Under the pieces are notes generated by a model. That model searched no databases. It was not told the origin of the DNA and saw only the letters and a program-made list of their open reading frames with translations. 6,991 nt of DNA from Prevotellaceae bacterium UBA4336 (lineage in GTDB: Bacteria > Bacteroidota > Bacteroidia > Bacteroidales > Bacteroidaceae): NCBI GenBank assembly GCA_002394305.1, contig DGTM01000026.1, positions 10,236-17,226 on the forward strand, written 5' to 3'. Below, piece after piece: positions 6,701 through 6,991 of the stretch (position 1 is the stretch's first letter; each line of letters starts with the position of its first letter). The position numbers and the translations under genes are program-made.

Positions 6701-6991
6701 AGCTACAAATACGGACAGTATCTGGCTAATGATGCAGGTGCTCCCCATACAGCTATTGGCAACACAGGAGGAGAGTTCTCCTTTACGGCAAGTGATGAGT
6801 CAATGAAGTATTTCATCTACTGCGGAGGCTATCTCGTGGCGTGGGACAGCAACGGCCAATACTATACAGACCGTCTGAGTTCCTACGAAAACAAAGTGGA
6901 CTACGCCCGCTGGACAATTGAGGCCGTCGAGTCCCTTCCCGTAGGCATCACGTCCATCGACGGACGCGGCTTTGCAAGCTTCTATACGCCT
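3701..6991 (+). CDS. nanH: Secreted multidomain exo-alpha-sialidase (GH33), 3' end beyond window
   Basis: A glycoside hydrolase that releases terminal sialic acid from host glycans. The frame is open for 1097 codons with no stop. Residues 1-21 are a signal peptide (basic start, hydrophobic core, cleavage likely after SSWA) with no lipobox Cys. Residues 22-175 form an unrecognised beta-rich domain, and 177-280 a second one ending in a GYEFTGF...TITANYT pattern like Listeria-Bacteroides repeat modules. The catalytic propeller spans about 281-670: YRLP at 295-298 (first triad Arg296), Asp320 as acid/base candidate, Asp boxes SDDDGETW 333-340, STDGGATW 413-420 and SDDFGDTW 488-495, Glu508, Arg529, Arg591 or Arg592, Tyr633 in SAYSSI and Glu649. 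Spacings (24 from Arg to Asp, about 63 between the last two Args) agree with bacterial sialidases. Beyond 690 come two helical linker plus beta-rich modules. ATG 3701 follows an A-rich stretch. Substrate linkage preference and cell anchoring cannot be told; a C-terminal sorting domain may lie outside the window. Confidence 0.93.
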   Translation, partial: MKTKLRLLQTLLVLFAGSSWAQPITVTVVDGKNAPYDYYGTRNNSATPNTFTSNATSGLAGVVFTAPVIDRHSNWWDVYSMVVKTSAVQTDESLTITAPAGYLIEGYSIDFVSQPSGCSYDVTLPGQSTTEISNAASTVLTASNLNVPSSTITIKAKGSTVNWLCLKSFTINVIKSQINVAINVTGSTEAENTRAGKITMTLSSGTSSIYLDGSDDEAQTIDGYVPETFTASSTSYRGYEFTGFSVGGTNFGTSIAAGDFASVPHGSTITANYTATTGNGIVLWDDYSDDSSAAYRLPAIVRTQSGRLIAFADYRPGKKDVGEASTSIETRYSDDDGETWSGPLTAAKGNWSESARNYMEWSFGDAAVVADNTAGNSGNNILMVCSAGNRKYGVSTYDADNQVAQLGIALLRSTDGGATWSDYTNITPDIMAKLEGCGLRAADGSSGIVRAFFSSGKITQSVRKADGAAYNRIYSALVTNSGNVVVYSDDFGDTWEVLGGQVANNGDEAHVVELPDGDLLLVGKGNSSRYVNVFNYSDFDTAAGTWGAKGQWNNATATSCHGDAEALELYDLNGNKHTVVLQTAPMYTGQRRDIQYYYIALPKSTGFSVSDFSTKGGASWTQGMNVTHNWSAYSSIVGTGSGTFDMLFEECATGETQSPSGYNIVYQKGHTAQDITGDKFFASLLDLTGVGYPTEEATERTSLANVLSDPDATDSEISDAVTAFKACTNVEMPQDGQYYTLTMVSKTGTTFWPLIADGTTLSCGTSGSTPTTFYCHQFTNKNGDTRFAFIDENGRILGYKHLTDDYKVAYLENDFQVGAMISSTESNISGDAVRFGRVYITSDNRSSDTNPYCYIIKESDQAFNSSKTPFLNGTYTSAISMRTGTPFASTAARDLAVAKIDAIALHYTHIGTDYGLYNRSASPFADAAAYKTAIDACTTPGEVAAIRDAIEVNQPRDKFVRFYSPKQSKYMGVGATGKHPLVASQSDAGIYYVTPDNHIISYKYGQYLANDAGAPHTAIGNTGGEFSFTASDESMKYFIYCGGYLVAWDSNGQYYTDRLSSYENKVDYARWTIEAVESLPVGITSIDGRGFASFYTP

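Overview
The window looks like chromosomal DNA of a GC-rich member of the Bacteroidales, probably Prevotellaceae-like. Three things point there. Two promoters carry the Bacteroidetes -7 element TAnnTTTG, starts lack strong Shine-Dalgarno sequences and sit behind A-rich stretches, and the gene content fits (ResB/CcsA pair, RmlA, a large secreted multidomain sialidase). Genus is an inference from style only.

Left part, 53-3224, minus strand, read right to left: a ResB-like cytochrome c maturation protein, CcsA (haem handling and cytochrome c synthesis), a small Dabb-fold protein, and RmlA/RfbA (glucose-1-phosphate thymidylyltransferase). All four point the same way, with gaps of about 75 to 106 bases. 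One promoter-like element is visible, just ahead of ResB, so they may form one transcript. ResB and CcsA act together at the inner membrane. RfbA feeds dTDP-sugar (rhamnose) synthesis, and the Dabb protein has no clear link to either.

Every gap inside this gene run is largely filled by a short, in-register tandem repeat. The gaps ResB-CcsA and Dabb-RfbA carry octamers of consensus NNATAACG, and the gap CcsA-Dabb carries twelve consecutive heptamers of consensus TGAAAAA. The octamer array in the first gap runs into the end of the ResB gene and supplies its stop codon. These arrays are the least explained structure in the window.

Middle, 3225-3700: a divergent intergenic region with a minus-strand -7 box for ResB, a well-formed plus-strand promoter, a cluster of short direct and inverted repeats upstream of it that looks like an operator, and a leader of about 160 bases with two adjacent hairpins and a 47-codon reading frame whose stop overlaps the next start as ATGA.

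Right part, 3701 to the window end, plus strand: a large secreted GH33-type sialidase, open at its 3' end (1097 codons visible). It has a signal peptide, two N-terminal beta-rich regions, a catalytic propeller with all the expected catalytic residues and three Asp boxes, and a long C-terminal region in which a helical linker plus a beta-rich module appears twice. It would release sialic acid from host glycans outside the cytoplasm. No sialic acid uptake or catabolism genes lie in the window.
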